Numbered from the stretch's first letter, positions 33,738 to 42,992 are shown. The stretch is 64,000 nucleotides of DNA from Methylocystis iwaonis (GCF_027925385.1 NZ_AP027142.1:2710001-2774000), one strand, 5' to 3'. The notes: generated by a model from the letters alone, not told the origin. Program-made: numbers and translations.

Positions 33738-34664
33738 TTATTTTTTGCCCTTGGCCTTCGCCGCCGCCTCTTCCGCCGCTGCGGCCTCGGCGTAGCCTTC
33801 CGGCAGCTTCACGCCGCTCGCGAGCTGGGCCCCGAGCGCAATGGCGCGCGCCTCCGTCAGCCGCAGGGCGCAATAGCCGAAGTCGGATTCCTTGGCGTAG
33901 GAGCGGCAAACCTCCTCCCGCCAGGAGGAAAAGCCCGCCTGCTCCTTCACCACGAAACTGCGGACCAGCTTTTCTTTCTTGTTGCGCTCGTAGAGCTCGC
34001 GGAAATCGGCGCGCACGTCTTTTTCGACCTTGGCGCGGGCGCCGAGCATGTCCTCGGCCTTCTTGGGGTCGAACTCCCTCTCCGCCGTGCCCCAAAGCCC
34101 GCTCGGATCGGCGCGGCAATCCGCTTCCTTGATCTCGCAGGCCTTGCCGTCATTGGTGACGAGAATGGCGCCATCCAGCACGTCGAGCGTGAACGGACAG
34201 GCCGGGAGAGACAGAAGCTGATAGCGGCGCAGCCCGGAGCCGCTGTCGCGGCGCGTGAGTTTCAAGGGCATGCCGGCGATCTCGACGCGGCATTCCTCGC
34301 CCGAGCGCGACAGGCGATCGCCGGAAAGCGTCAGCTTCGCGACTTCCAGATCCGGACCGATCCGGGAGAACTCTATGGCGCCGCCTGCGCCGTCGAGCTG
34401 CAGCGTCTTGCCGACGATCGTCTCCTCGGAAGGGGCCTTGGGCATGACGACAGGCCCCCGCGCCTGCCCCATTTCGCCGCTGCTGAGCTTTTTCTTGGAC
34501 TTTCCGCCAGGAGACGTCACCGTTCCTTCCGGAGTCGGCGCCACGGCCCCGGGAAGCGCAAGCTGGGCGCCAGCAGGCGTTAGCGCAGCGCCCGACATCA
34601 GCGCGCTGGACACAAGCCCAGCGGCCGCCCGAGAAAGAAATGTCCTGGACGGCGCAATCGACAT
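33738..34664 (-). CDS. Exported protein of unknown function
   Basis: A 308-residue protein with a signal peptide (cleavage near TPAGA|QLALP). A Pro/Lys-rich linker is followed by a domain (about 85-190) with three cysteines (GEECRVEI, LPACPFTL, KACEIKEADC) and a helical tail (200-290) with VCRSYAKESDFGYCALRLTEARA. It ends with a Lys/Ala-rich tail. Similar unnamed periplasmic proteins occur in Rhizobiales; I cannot assign a role. It follows infC on the same strand, 52 bases on, across a GC hairpin at 34687-34708. Confidence 0.7.
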   Translation of the reverse strand: MSIAPSRTFLSRAAAGLVSSALMSGAALTPAGAQLALPGAVAPTPEGTVTSPGGKSKKKLSSGEMGQARGPVVMPKAPSEETIVGKTLQLDGAGGAIEFSRIGPDLEVAKLTLSGDRLSRSGEECRVEIAGMPLKLTRRDSGSGLRRYQLLSLPACPFTLDVLDGAILVTNDGKACEIKEADCRADPSGLWGTAEREFDPKKAEDMLGARAKVEKDVRADFRELYERNKKEKLVRSFVVKEQAGFSSWREEVCRSYAKESDFGYCALRLTEARAIALGAQLASGVKLPEGYAEAAAAEEAAAKAKGKK

Positions 34665-34715
34665 CGGCCTGCCAACCCCTCCCCCTGCCCGCCGGGTCGC
34701 CGGCGGGCGCAGCGC

Positions 34716-35255
34716 CTATTTCGGCGCAAGAACCATCACCATCTGCCGCCCTTCCATCGAGGGCTCCAGCTCGACCTTGGCGATCTGAGCGGTCTCGGCC
34801 TTCACGCGCGTCAGCAATCGGTAGCCGATGTCCTGATGCGCGATCTCGCGTCCACGGAAGCGAAGGGTCACCTTGACCTTGTCGCCTTCCTCGAAGAAGC
34901 GCTGAACCGCCTTCATCTTGACGTCGTAGTCATGCTCGTCGATGCCGGGACGGAGCTTGATTTCCTTGACCTCGACCACCTTCTGCTTCTTGCGGGCCTC
35001 GGCGGCCTTCTTCTGCTCGGCGAAGCGGAAACGGCCGTAGTCGAGGATCTTGCAGACCGGCGGCGTCGAGTTCGGCGCGATCTCGACGAGATCGAGTCCG
35101 GCCTGCTCGGCCATGCCTAACGCGTCCAGCAATTGGACGACGCCGTGATTCTTTCCTTCGGAATCGATCAACTGCACTTCACGGGCGCGAATTTCTCGGT
35201 TGGTGCGCGGGCCTTCTTTTTGCGGCGCCGCGGTGCTCTTCATTGGCCTGCGAAT
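34716..35255 (-). CDS. infC: Translation initiation factor IF-3, probable ATT start
   Basis: IF-3 (179 residues from ATT) keeps ribosomal subunits apart and checks the initiator codon-anticodon pair. N-domain [16 protein letters not shown]...[47 protein letters not shown]-domain [17 protein letters not shown]...[12 protein letters not shown]. An ATG exists at 35243, but the frame continues four codons upstream to an ATT (35255-35253) giving the MRRP start seen in other alphaproteobacterial IF-3 proteins, with GGAG nine bases before it. A non-AUG start is the classic basis of infC self-repression. Confidence 0.93.
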   Translation of the reverse strand: MRRPMKSTAAPQKEGPRTNREIRAREVQLIDSEGKNHGVVQLLDALGMAEQAGLDLVEIAPNSTPPVCKILDYGRFRFAEQKKAAEARKKQKVVEVKEIKLRPGIDEHDYDVKMKAVQRFFEEGDKVKVTLRFRGREIAHQDIGYRLLTRVKAETAQIAKVELEPSMEGRQMVMVLAPK

Positions 35256-35426
35256 GGATCTTTACTCCTTTGAGGGCCGACAACCTCGGCCGTGATCGAA
35301 AACTGCGCTGAGCGCGCGGATAGATGATTTTCGGACGGATGTCCGGAGCGGGGGAGATTCTCACGACTGCGCGGCAAGTCAACAGGCGAAATGGCCATTT
35401 AGAGATTATTCACGCGGAAATGCGCG

Positions 35427-36302
35427 TTAAAGGAAATCATCTATGAGCGTGGCGAGCTTTTCGGGCGCGTCTTCGGGCGAGAAATGGCTCACGCCCGGCA
35501 GGCGCTCGATGCGAAGGTTGGCGACGTAACGCTCCGTGCCCTCGAGACAGTCCCGGTCCAAAGCGACGTCGCGGAGGCCCCAGACGATCAGCGTCGGCGC
35601 CTCGACGCGCGCGGCGAACTCGTCACGCGCCGCAAGCGCATCCCACAGGGCGCGGCGATACCAGTTGAGCATGGCCGTCATTGCGCCGGGCGCAGCGGCG
35701 TTGTCGCGGTAAATGTCCATGGCGTCGTCGCAGATCGCGCCCGGGCGCGGCGCCGCCTTGCGGATCAGCGCCGCCGTCAGATAGCCGCGCCCGACCGACA
35801 GCAGCCAAGCGGGCAGCGCCGGAATCTGGAACAAGGCGACATAGAACGATTTCCGCCTTTGCCGGGGGCTCCGCTGCAAGGTCTGCCAGAAGCAGAGCGG
35901 GTGCGGAATATTGATGAAGACGAGCCGCTCCAGCGGCCGCAGCCGGCGAATGGCGACGATCCAGGCGACGACGCCGCCCCAATCATGGGAAATCAGCGTG
36001 ACCGACTTGGCGCCGGAAGCGTCGATAAGGCCCGCGATGTCCCCGGTGAGGGCCGCAAGCGCATAATGCTTCCTGCCCTTCGGCCGGCTCGTGGCGCCAT
36101 AGCCGCGCTGATTGACGGCCCAGACGCGATAGCCCTTGGCGACGAGCGGCGCGACCAGATGGCGCCACATGACGGCGGTTTCGGGGAAGCCATGCAGCAG
36201 CAGCGCGAGTCGCTCCCCCTCCCCAGCTTCGAAAACCTCGAAGATCAGCCCATTGGCGGGGACGAAAATGCGCCGCGCGCCGAGAAGGGCCTCGGCGTCC
36301 AT
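35427..36302 (-). CDS. Alpha/beta hydrolase, epoxide hydrolase-like
   Basis: A 291-residue enzyme of the epoxide hydrolase/dehalogenase branch. The oxyanion motif HGFPE, the nucleophile elbow SHDWGGVVAW with Asp as nucleophile, the late acid in LRDVALDRD and the catalytic His in GVSHFSPEDAPE are visible, and a cap domain (about 135-220) supplies the lid. Asp rather than Ser in the elbow argues against a plain esterase. The ATG shares one base with the stop of the FmdB gene (TGATG), so the two form a coupled pair. Substrate unknown. Confidence 0.82.
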   Translation of the reverse strand: MDAEALLGARRIFVPANGLIFEVFEAGEGERLALLLHGFPETAVMWRHLVAPLVAKGYRVWAVNQRGYGATSRPKGRKHYALAALTGDIAGLIDASGAKSVTLISHDWGGVVAWIVAIRRLRPLERLVFINIPHPLCFWQTLQRSPRQRRKSFYVALFQIPALPAWLLSVGRGYLTAALIRKAAPRPGAICDDAMDIYRDNAAAPGAMTAMLNWYRRALWDALAARDEFAARVEAPTLIVWGLRDVALDRDCLEGTERYVANLRIERLPGVSHFSPEDAPEKLATLIDDFL

Positions 36303-36526
36303 CACCCGGCGAGCGCGGGACAGCTCGGACAGGGCGCGCCGCCGGACATGGCGCCGCAGCTCGGGCCTGTGTCCACATCGCCGCCCGCCGCGGGCTTGGC
36401 GATCAGCGACAATTGGCGCTCGACATGCGCGCCGCCGCAAGCGGGGCACTCGGGGATCTCCTCGAAACGCGCGAGCGTCTCGAATTCATGGGCGCAATCC
36501 TGGCAGCGAAAGGCGTAGAGGGGCAT
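36302..36526 (-). CDS. FmdB-family zinc ribbon protein
   Basis: A 74-residue protein starting MPLYAFRCQDCAHEFE with a second pair CPACGG, the zinc-ribbon pattern CxxC-CxxC of the FmdB family of putative regulatory proteins. The tail has three more cysteines (PSCGAM, PCPSCPA). Members were first noted near formamidase genes, and their role is unclear. It is translationally coupled to the epoxide hydrolase-like gene. Confidence 0.85.
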   Translation of the reverse strand: MPLYAFRCQDCAHEFETLARFEEIPECPACGGAHVERQLSLIAKPAAGGDVDTGPSCGAMSGGAPCPSCPALAG

Positions 36527-36644
36527 GGGGTCTCGTGGGTTGGAAAGGTTCGCCGCATAATAGGCGTTGCCGGCGCCGCGGAAAAGCCGGCGAAAAAGCG
36601 CGGGCTGGAGAGGGTGGCGCGCTCACGGGTCGGACCTCGCATCT

Positions 36645-36803
36645 CGTCATGGCCGGGCTTGTCCCGGCCATCCACGCCGAGGGATACGGCCGATGACGGG
36701 ACGCGCTGTCCCACAGGCGGGGTTTATGCCAGTAAACTTATCCGCTCCGCACGTTCTGACGCCTGCACGGCGTGGATGGCCGGGACGAGCCCGGCCATGA
36801 CGG
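36645..36803. repeat. Inverted repeat pair, family E
   Basis: Two arms (36645-36681 and 36769-36803) of the sequence type CGTCATGGCCGGGCTTGTCC in opposite orientation, separated by about 87 bases. This fills most of the gene-free gap 36527-36887. Confidence 0.75.
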
Positions 36804-36887
36804 TGTGTAAGGGTGTCATTATCGACCACGCTCTCCCCGAGGGCGCTAAATTCAGTTTGACGATTCGCTTTCCCGAGGCTGAGCCGG

Positions 36888-38612
36888 ATGACCTATCGCG
36901 CGCCGCTTACTGATATTCTCTTCTCTCTACGCCTCGCAGCGGGGGCGGACCTCGAGGACCTCTACGCCGATATCGCCGACGGCGTCGCCGAGCAGACGCT
37001 CAACGAGGCGGCGAAATTCGCCGAAGGGCAGCTTCTGCCGCTCGACAGGACCGGCGACCGCGCCGGCGTCAAATTTGCCGATGGCGCCGTGACCACCGCC
37101 CCCGGCTGGCGCGAGGCCTATGCCGCTTGGCAAGCCGGCGGCTGGAACGCCATCGCGGGGAACCCGGATCACGGCGGGCTTGGCCTCCCGGCGCTTCTCA
37201 ACGCAGCCTGCACGGAAATCTGGAACGCGGCGAATATCTCCTTCGCCCTGTGCCCGCTCCTCTCCCATGGCGCGATCGAGGCGCTGGAGGCGCATGCGAG
37301 CGCGGCGCTGAAGGAGACCTATCTCGCCAGGATCGTCAGCGGCGAATGGACCGGGACGATGAATCTCACCGAACCGCAGGCGGGCTCCGACCTTGCGCTT
37401 CTGCGCACACGGGCCGAGCGCAACGCCGACGGCTCCTATCGCCTCACGGGCCAGAAGATCTTCATCACTTATGGCGAGCACGATCTCGCCGACAACATCG
37501 TGCATCTCGTGCTGGCGCGTCTCCCCGATGCGCCGCCCGGAACGAAGGGCATCTCGCTTTTCCTCGCGCCAAAGTTCCTGCCCGATGAAACAGGCGCCTT
37601 CACGCGGCGTAACGCGCTGCACTGCGCCGGAGTGGAACACAAGCTCGGCATCCACGCCTCGCCGACCTGCACCATGGTCTATGAGGACGCCGTCGGCTTT
37701 CTGATCGGCGAAGAAAACAACGGCCTTGCCTGCATGTTCACCATGATGAACAACGCCCGGCTTTCGGTAGGCCTGCAGGGCGTTGCGCTTGCCGAACGCG
37801 CCACGCAGGCCGCGCTGGCTTACGCCAAGGAACGCAAGCAGGGCCGTGCGCCGGGCGCGCCGGAGACAAGCGCGATCATCGAGCACCCGGACGTCGCTCG
37901 CATGCTGCTCACCATGGCCAGCCTGACGGCGGCCGCGCGTCTGATCTGCTTCGAGACGGCCGCGTCGCTCGACCGCGCGCATCGCGACCAGGACCCCACC
38001 CGCGCCAGGGAAGCGGAAGAGCGCGCGAGCTTACTGACGCCTGTGGCCAAGGCCTTCTCCACCGACATGGGCGATGAGGTGACGTCGCTCGCCGTGCAGG
38101 TGCATGGCGGCATGGGCTATATCGAAGAGACAGGCGTCGCCCAGCTTATGCGCGACGCGCGCATCTGCGCGATCTATGAAGGCACGAATGGCATTCAGGC
38201 GATCGACCTCGTCGGCCGCAAATTGCCGATGTCGGGCGGCGCGGCGCTGAACCGCGAAATCGACGACATGCGCGCCATCGCAAGAGAGAGCACTGTCGCC
38301 GCGGTCGGCGCGGCGGTGGAAGCGTTCGCACAAGCCAGCGACTATCTGTTGTGCGCGACGAAGCAAGCGCCGGCCGAGGCCCTTGCGGGCGCGACGCCTT
38401 ATCTGCGCCTGTTTGCACTGGCGCGCGGCGCGACGCTTCTCGAAAAAGCCGCCAAAGCCGAACGTCGCGAAAATGACCACAACGCTGCGCGCTATGAAGC
38501 GCTCGCGCATTTCTTCGCCAAGAACATTGCGGTTGCGGCGCCGGGCTTGGCGCAAACAGTAATAGAAGGCGCGCGCTCAGTGACAGAAGGAAAGGCCGCG
38601 TTTGGGGGGTGA
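36888..38612 (+). CDS. Acyl-CoA dehydrogenase (DmdC-like long form)
   Basis: A 574-residue flavoenzyme that introduces a 2,3 double bond into an acyl-CoA and passes electrons to ETF. The acyl-CoA dehydrogenase core is clear (MNLTEPQAGSDL, TGQKIFITYGEHD, VQVHGGMGYIEETGVAQLMRDARI, catalytic base Glu in IYEGTNGIQAIDL) and a C-terminal extension of about 130 residues is present. This extended form is shared with 3-methylmercaptopropionyl-CoA dehydrogenase (DmdC), but many homologues act on other acyl-CoAs. It is monocistronic, with GAGG before the ATG and a family C repeat behind. Confidence 0.9.
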   Translation: MTYRAPLTDILFSLRLAAGADLEDLYADIADGVAEQTLNEAAKFAEGQLLPLDRTGDRAGVKFADGAVTTAPGWREAYAAWQAGGWNAIAGNPDHGGLGLPALLNAACTEIWNAANISFALCPLLSHGAIEALEAHASAALKETYLARIVSGEWTGTMNLTEPQAGSDLALLRTRAERNADGSYRLTGQKIFITYGEHDLADNIVHLVLARLPDAPPGTKGISLFLAPKFLPDETGAFTRRNALHCAGVEHKLGIHASPTCTMVYEDAVGFLIGEENNGLACMFTMMNNARLSVGLQGVALAERATQAALAYAKERKQGRAPGAPETSAIIEHPDVARMLLTMASLTAAARLICFETAASLDRAHRDQDPTRAREAEERASLLTPVAKAFSTDMGDEVTSLAVQVHGGMGYIEETGVAQLMRDARICAIYEGTNGIQAIDLVGRKLPMSGGAALNREIDDMRAIARESTVAAVGAAVEAFAQASDYLLCATKQAPAEALAGATPYLRLFALARGATLLEKAAKAERRENDHNAARYEALAHFFAKNIAVAAPGLAQTVIEGARSVTEGKAAFGG

Positions 38613-38633
38613 ATGCGCTGGGGCGCGAGCGAA

Positions 38634-38762
38634 TCCCTCCCCTTTACGGGGAGGGTGGCCCCGCGTAAGCGGGGTCGGGTGGGGTAAAGCCCCACCACGG
38701 TTGTTGCGGCGCGAGCCCCACCCGGCGGCCTTTGGCCGCCGACCTCCCCGTAAAGGGGAGGT
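38634..38762. repeat. Palindromic interspersed repeat, family C copy 2
   Basis: Near-identical to 23183-23316, same outer arms and same internal GGCGGCCTTTGGCCGCC hairpin. Sits between the acyl-CoA dehydrogenase and glpD genes, which converge. Confidence 0.8.
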
Positions 38763-38798
38763 ATTGGCGGCTCACAACGCTGGATCGCCGGGAAGCGC

Positions 38799-40259
38799 CT
38801 AAGCGCCCATATATTCTCTTAAGCCCAACTGCTGCTCCGCACTCATATGCAGCCCGAGCTTAGAACGCCGCCACAAAATATCGTCGGCTTTGCGCGCCCA
38901 CTCATTCTCCATTAAGTAACGCGCTTCCGCCTCGGTGAGCCCGCAACCGAAGTCGCGTCCTAAATCCGCCATTGCATGCGCGTGCTTCAAAATGCGCTCG
39001 GCGCGCGTCCCATAGGCGCGCGCGAGCCGCCGCGCCAATACGTCGCCGAGAAAAGGCTTCTCGCTCTTCAACCGCGCGAGAAGGGCGTCGAACTCCATAT
39101 CGCCCCCGGGGAACGTAGCTCCCGCCGTCCATGCCTCGCCATGCGCCGGCAGGAAGCGGCGCAACTCGTCCAGCGCATGTTCGGCGAGACGGCGGGCCGT
39201 GGTGATCTTGCCGCCGAAGATCGACAAAACCGGCGCGCCATCTTCCGGCGCGTCGAGATCGAAAGCATAGTCGCGCGTCACCACCGAAGCGTTGAGAGAC
39301 CCATCGTCGTAAAGGGGCCGCAGCCCCGAATAGCTCCACACGACGTCTGCGCGCGTGACTGGTTTTCGCAGGAAATGGTTGATGGCGTCGAGGAGGTAGT
39401 CCGTCTCCGCGTCGCTGATTGCAACCTCGCCCGGCGCGCCCTCATAAGCGACATCGGTCGTGCCGATCAACGTGAACGCATGCTCGAAGGGGATGGCGAA
39501 GACGATGCGGCCGTCCGGGTTCTGCAAAATATAAGCGTGGTCGCCGTCATAGAGCCTGCGTGTCACGAGATGCGAGCCCTTCACCAGCCGCACATGCTTG
39601 CGCGAATGCATATGCAGCGCGCCCTCGATAACCTGCGAAACCCACGGTCCCGCCGCATTCACCAAAGCGCGCGCCTCGATCTCCATGCCGCCATCGAGTT
39701 TAGCGGTCCAATGCGCGCCCTTGCGTTTTGCCTGAACGAGCCGCGCGCCGACGCTGATCGTCGCGCCGCGCTCCTTGGCGTCGAGTGCGTTGAGCGCCAC
39801 GAGGCGGGAATCTTCCACCCAGCAATCGGCGTAAGTGAAGCCGACGTTATAGGTTTCGCGCAGCGGCGCGCCGAGCGCATTGTCCCCTAGCGCGGCCAAA
39901 TGCGAGCCTTCGAGGCGTTTGCGGCGCGCGAGATGGTCGTAGAGAAAGAGGCCGAGCCGCAGCATCCACAAAGGACGCAGGCCCTTTTCGTACGGCAGCA
40001 CGAATTTCAGCGGCCAGATGATATGCGGCGCGGCGGCGAGCAGACGCTCGCGCTCCTCCAGCGCTTCATGCACGAGACGAAACTCATAAAGCTCGAGATA
40101 GCGCAGGCCGCCGTGAATGAGCTTGGTCGAGGCCGACGACGTGCCGCTCGCAAGATCGTTCTGCTCGACGAGGCGCACCGAAAGCCCCCGCCCCGCCGCG
40201 TCGCGCGCAATGGCGCAGCCGTTGATCCCGCCGCCGATAATGAGAAGGTCATAGAGCAT
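38799..40259 (-). CDS. glpD: Aerobic glycerol-3-phosphate dehydrogenase
   Basis: A 486-residue FAD enzyme of the inner-membrane face, oxidising sn-glycerol-3-phosphate to dihydroxyacetone phosphate and reducing quinone. The N-terminal nucleotide-binding motif DLLIIGGGINGCAIARDAAG, TSSASTKLIHGGLRYLE, GPWVSQV, KGSHLV, IGTTDVAYEG, WSYSGLRPL and FGGKITTARRLAEHALD match GlpD along the whole length. The ATG at 40259 gives the usual N-terminus; ATG 40283 is possible. No glycerol kinase or facilitator gene is adjacent. Confidence 0.95.
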   Translation of the reverse strand: MLYDLLIIGGGINGCAIARDAAGRGLSVRLVEQNDLASGTSSASTKLIHGGLRYLELYEFRLVHEALEERERLLAAAPHIIWPLKFVLPYEKGLRPLWMLRLGLFLYDHLARRKRLEGSHLAALGDNALGAPLRETYNVGFTYADCWVEDSRLVALNALDAKERGATISVGARLVQAKRKGAHWTAKLDGGMEIEARALVNAAGPWVSQVIEGALHMHSRKHVRLVKGSHLVTRRLYDGDHAYILQNPDGRIVFAIPFEHAFTLIGTTDVAYEGAPGEVAISDAETDYLLDAINHFLRKPVTRADVVWSYSGLRPLYDDGSLNASVVTRDYAFDLDAPEDGAPVLSIFGGKITTARRLAEHALDELRRFLPAHGEAWTAGATFPGGDMEFDALLARLKSEKPFLGDVLARRLARAYGTRAERILKHAHAMADLGRDFGCGLTEAEARYLMENEWARKADDILWRRSKLGLHMSAEQQLGLREYMGA

Positions 40260-40327
40260 GCGCGCCGCTCTCGGTTGGCTCATGCTCAATCTAAGGCGCG
40301 TGCGGGCGAGCGCCAATACCATCCGCC

Positions 40328-40406
40328 GTCATTGCGAGCGCAGCGAAGCAATCCAGAGCCGCATCACGGCCCTGGATTGCTTCGTCGCTTCGCTCCTCGC
40401 AATGAC
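40328..40406. repeat. Palindromic interspersed repeat, family B copy 2
   Basis: GTCATTGCGAGCGCAGCGAAG...CTCCTCGCAATGAC, inverted arms around CCAGAGCCGCATCACGGCCCTGG. Lies between glpD and the helicase gene. Confidence 0.8.
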
Positions 40407-40471
40407 GCCGAGCCTCTCAGAAAAGGCAAAGCCGGCGGCTGCCGGCTTTGCGAAAGCGATGGTCTTTCTTA

Positions 40472-41827
40472 TCAGGCCTGCGGCGCGCGCGATTGCGGGC
40501 GATTGCCGCCGCCGCCATGCGCCCGCCGCTTCTGGCCATTGGCTGGCCGCGCCGGACGCTGCGCGTTCTGGCGTTCGCCGCCCGGCCGGCGCGCTTCGGC
40601 GTGCTGGCCTTCGCGGCGCGGATGCTTATGCGACGCATTTCGCCCGGCGCCATTGCTCGGTTGGGCGCGGCGCGGTTGGGCGTCGTCGCGGCGCTGGTCC
40701 TCGCTGCGGCGGTCGGTGAAAGGCAGCGACTGGCGCGTCAGCTTCTCGATCTGCCGCAGCAACGGACGCTCGCCGTTGTCGCACAAGGAAATCGCCCGGC
40801 CAGAAGCGCCGCCGCGCGCCGTGCGGCCGATGCGGTGGACGTAAGCTTCCGGCACTTCCGGCAGCTCGAAATTGACGACATGCGTCACGCCATCGACGTC
40901 GATGCCGCGCGCCGCAATATCCGTCGCGACCAGAACGCGGGTGCGTCCTTTGCGAAACGAGTCGAGGGCACGGATGCGCTGGTTCTGGCTCTTGTTGCCG
41001 TGGATCGCCTCGGCGCCGACGCCCGCCGCCTCGAGGTGCTGCGCCACGCGATCGGCGCCGCGCTTGGTGCGCGTGAAGACGATGGCGCGAGAGACGTCCG
41101 TATCCTTCATCAGCTCGAGCAGCACATCGCGTTTAGCGCCGCCGTCGACGAGAAACACATGCTGGTCGACGCGCTCGGCGGTGGTGGCGACCGGCGTCAC
41201 CGACACTTGCGCGGGGTTATTCAGCATGTCCTGCGCGAGGCCGGCGATCTCCTTCGGCATGGTGGCGGAGAAGAGCAAGGTCTGGCGGTTCTTGGAGAGC
41301 TTCGCCACGATCTGGCGGATCGGGACGACGAAGCCGAGATCGAGCATATGGTCGGCCTCGTCGAGGACGAGCACCTCTGTCGTCGCCGGCTTGAAGCGCC
41401 CCGACGCAATATGGTCGAGAAGCCGGCCGGGCGTCGCGACGAGCACGTCGAGGCCGCGCGACAGCATCTCGATCTGCGGACGATGCGATACGCCGCCGAC
41501 GATCACGCCGACGCTCGGCCGCATGAATTGCCCATAGGCGCGGAAGCTATCGGCGATCTGGGCCGCGAGCTCGCGCGTCGGCGCAAGCACCAGCGCGCGC
41601 GCCGTAAAGGGGGTAGGACGGCGCCGGTCGGCGGCGAAGCGCTCCAGGATCGGTAAAGCGAAGGCCGCCGTCTTGCCGGTGCCGGTCTGGGCAATTCCGA
41701 GAAGGTCGCGGCCCTGGAGCAGATAGGGAATGGACTGGGCCTGGATGGACGTCGGGGTCTCATAGCCTTCGCGGTTCAAGGCGCGAAGAAGAATCTCGGA
41801 AAGACCGAGATCGGCAAATTGGGTCAC
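40472..41827 (-). CDS. rhlE: DEAD-box RNA helicase, RhlE-type
   Basis: A 451-residue ATP-dependent RNA helicase. Motifs in order: FADLGLSEILLRAL with the Q motif, AQTGTGKT (I), PTRELAAQI (Ia), TPGRLLDHI, DEAD (II), SATMP (III), ARGIDVDGVTHVVNFE (V), HRIGRTARGG (VI). A basic, Arg/Ala/Gln-rich tail of about 80 residues likely binds RNA. The GTG at 41827 is chosen because the family begins right there; upstream codons look non-coding. RhlE-type proteins act in ribosome assembly and mRNA turnover. The 514-base region upstream contains no gene. Confidence 0.88.
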   Translation of the reverse strand: MTQFADLGLSEILLRALNREGYETPTSIQAQSIPYLLQGRDLLGIAQTGTGKTAAFALPILERFAADRRRPTPFTARALVLAPTRELAAQIADSFRAYGQFMRPSVGVIVGGVSHRPQIEMLSRGLDVLVATPGRLLDHIASGRFKPATTEVLVLDEADHMLDLGFVVPIRQIVAKLSKNRQTLLFSATMPKEIAGLAQDMLNNPAQVSVTPVATTAERVDQHVFLVDGGAKRDVLLELMKDTDVSRAIVFTRTKRGADRVAQHLEAAGVGAEAIHGNKSQNQRIRALDSFRKGRTRVLVATDIAARGIDVDGVTHVVNFELPEVPEAYVHRIGRTARGGASGRAISLCDNGERPLLRQIEKLTRQSLPFTDRRSEDQRRDDAQPRRAQPSNGAGRNASHKHPRREGQHAEARRPGGERQNAQRPARPANGQKRRAHGGGGNRPQSRAPQA

Positions 41828-42341
41828 TGAGCGTCTTTCATAAGGGATTCGCAGCCGCGGCCGGAAAGCGGGCGCGGCGGTTTCGATCCGGAAAAAAGGG
41901 AGACTTGCCCCGCGTATCGGGCCGTCGATTGATGCGTGGGGAGGCTCGACAGCGGGCCCGACGCAACTGAGAGTGACGTCGGCTATACGCGGCTGGAGCG
42001 CCTCATGCTGCGGCGCAGCTTTCAATCTCGTATAAGAAGAAGCGCCGCTGGTCAATGGGCCCGTCTGACGCAGAGCAGCAATGCTTCAGAAACAGAGTCC
42101 AAGACGCCCCGGGTATAATTGCGTCGCGTCGGCCGGTCTCCATCCGCGGCCGACCCCCAGCGCCCGGCACGGCTCCGCCAGTTTGTGCCGGGCGCTCCCT
42201 TTCGATCATGCCTCCGCCAGCCATTCAGAAAGCCTGCGTCATCGCCTCCTCTCGGGCGCGGTCGTCTTTGCCGGGCCTGCGTCGTCGAGCGACCCGGAAG
42301 TAGCGCGATTAATTCGCTCGATCCACTCAAAGGATTTTCCC
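41828..42341. other. Gene-free region between divergent helicase and dioxygenase genes
   Basis: No gene supported. A perfect TATAAT (42114-42119) in GGGTATAATTGCG could be a -10 element for the plus-strand dioxygenase gene; I see no good -35 at 17 bases. The long leader before rhlE may matter for its regulation. Confidence 0.35.
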
Positions 42342-42992
42342 GTGCTGCTCATCGACAATTTCTTGGACCGGGACAGCGCCGAACGTCTGCGTAGGAAGAT
42401 CGTCGATACGCCCTTCAATGCCGGCTCGTCGACGGCCACCGGCCTTGCGGCGCGCGTCAAAAACAATCTGCAAATGGACCGCGAGAAAGGTAGCAGGATT
42501 CTCGACGACATCGCTTCGAGGTTGATGACCCACGAAGAGGTAGAGCTTTACGCCATTCCCAAACGCATCGCCGCGATGAGCGTCAACCGCTACGACGTAG
42601 GGATGGAATACGGCAACCACACCGACGCGCCGATCATGAACAACTACAGGTGCGATCTCTCGTTCACCTTGTTTCTCGAAGATCACGCCAATTACGACGG
42701 CGGCGAATTGGTGCTAGAGCAAGAGCACGGTCTCTTGAAAGTCAAGCCCGCGATCGGCAGCCTGTTCCTCTATTCGACCGGGTTGATTCACCGCGTGACG
42801 CCAGTCACTCGGGGCAGCCGCCTCGCATGCGTCGGCTGGATCGAAAGCCGGGTGCGGGACGAACAGCGGCGCACGGTTCTCCGCGAGCTCAATGTCGTTC
42901 ACCGCTCTTACGTCGCGCGACATGGACGTGACGAATTGGTCGACCTGCTGCTGAAGAACGCGGCAAGTCTCATGCGCATGTGGTGCGAATAG
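42342..42992 (+). CDS. PKHD-type 2-oxoglutarate/Fe(II) dioxygenase
   Basis: A 216-residue protein of the PiuC/YbiX-like PKHD-type hydroxylase family. Fe(II) ligands: HTDAP (His and Asp) and the distal His in GLIHRVTPVTRGSR, whose last Arg would bind 2-oxoglutarate; also SFTLFLEDHANYDGGELVL. The start is taken as GTG at 42342 with AAGGA upstream, because it gives the family's usual length of about 220 residues; the frame is open further upstream to 42081 but that part is unlike the family. Members are often iron-regulated and linked to siderophore uptake; none is adjacent here. Confidence 0.87.
   Translation: MLLIDNFLDRDSAERLRRKIVDTPFNAGSSTATGLAARVKNNLQMDREKGSRILDDIASRLMTHEEVELYAIPKRIAAMSVNRYDVGMEYGNHTDAPIMNNYRCDLSFTLFLEDHANYDGGELVLEQEHGLLKVKPAIGSLFLYSTGLIHRVTPVTRGSRLACVGWIESRVRDEQRRTVLRELNVVHRSYVARHGRDELVDLLLKNAASLMRMWCE

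Noticed and set aside
34687..34708. GC hairpin between infC and the following gene as an intrinsic terminator
   Set aside because: Perfect 9-bp stem but no U-tract; the next bases include the ribosome site of the following gene.
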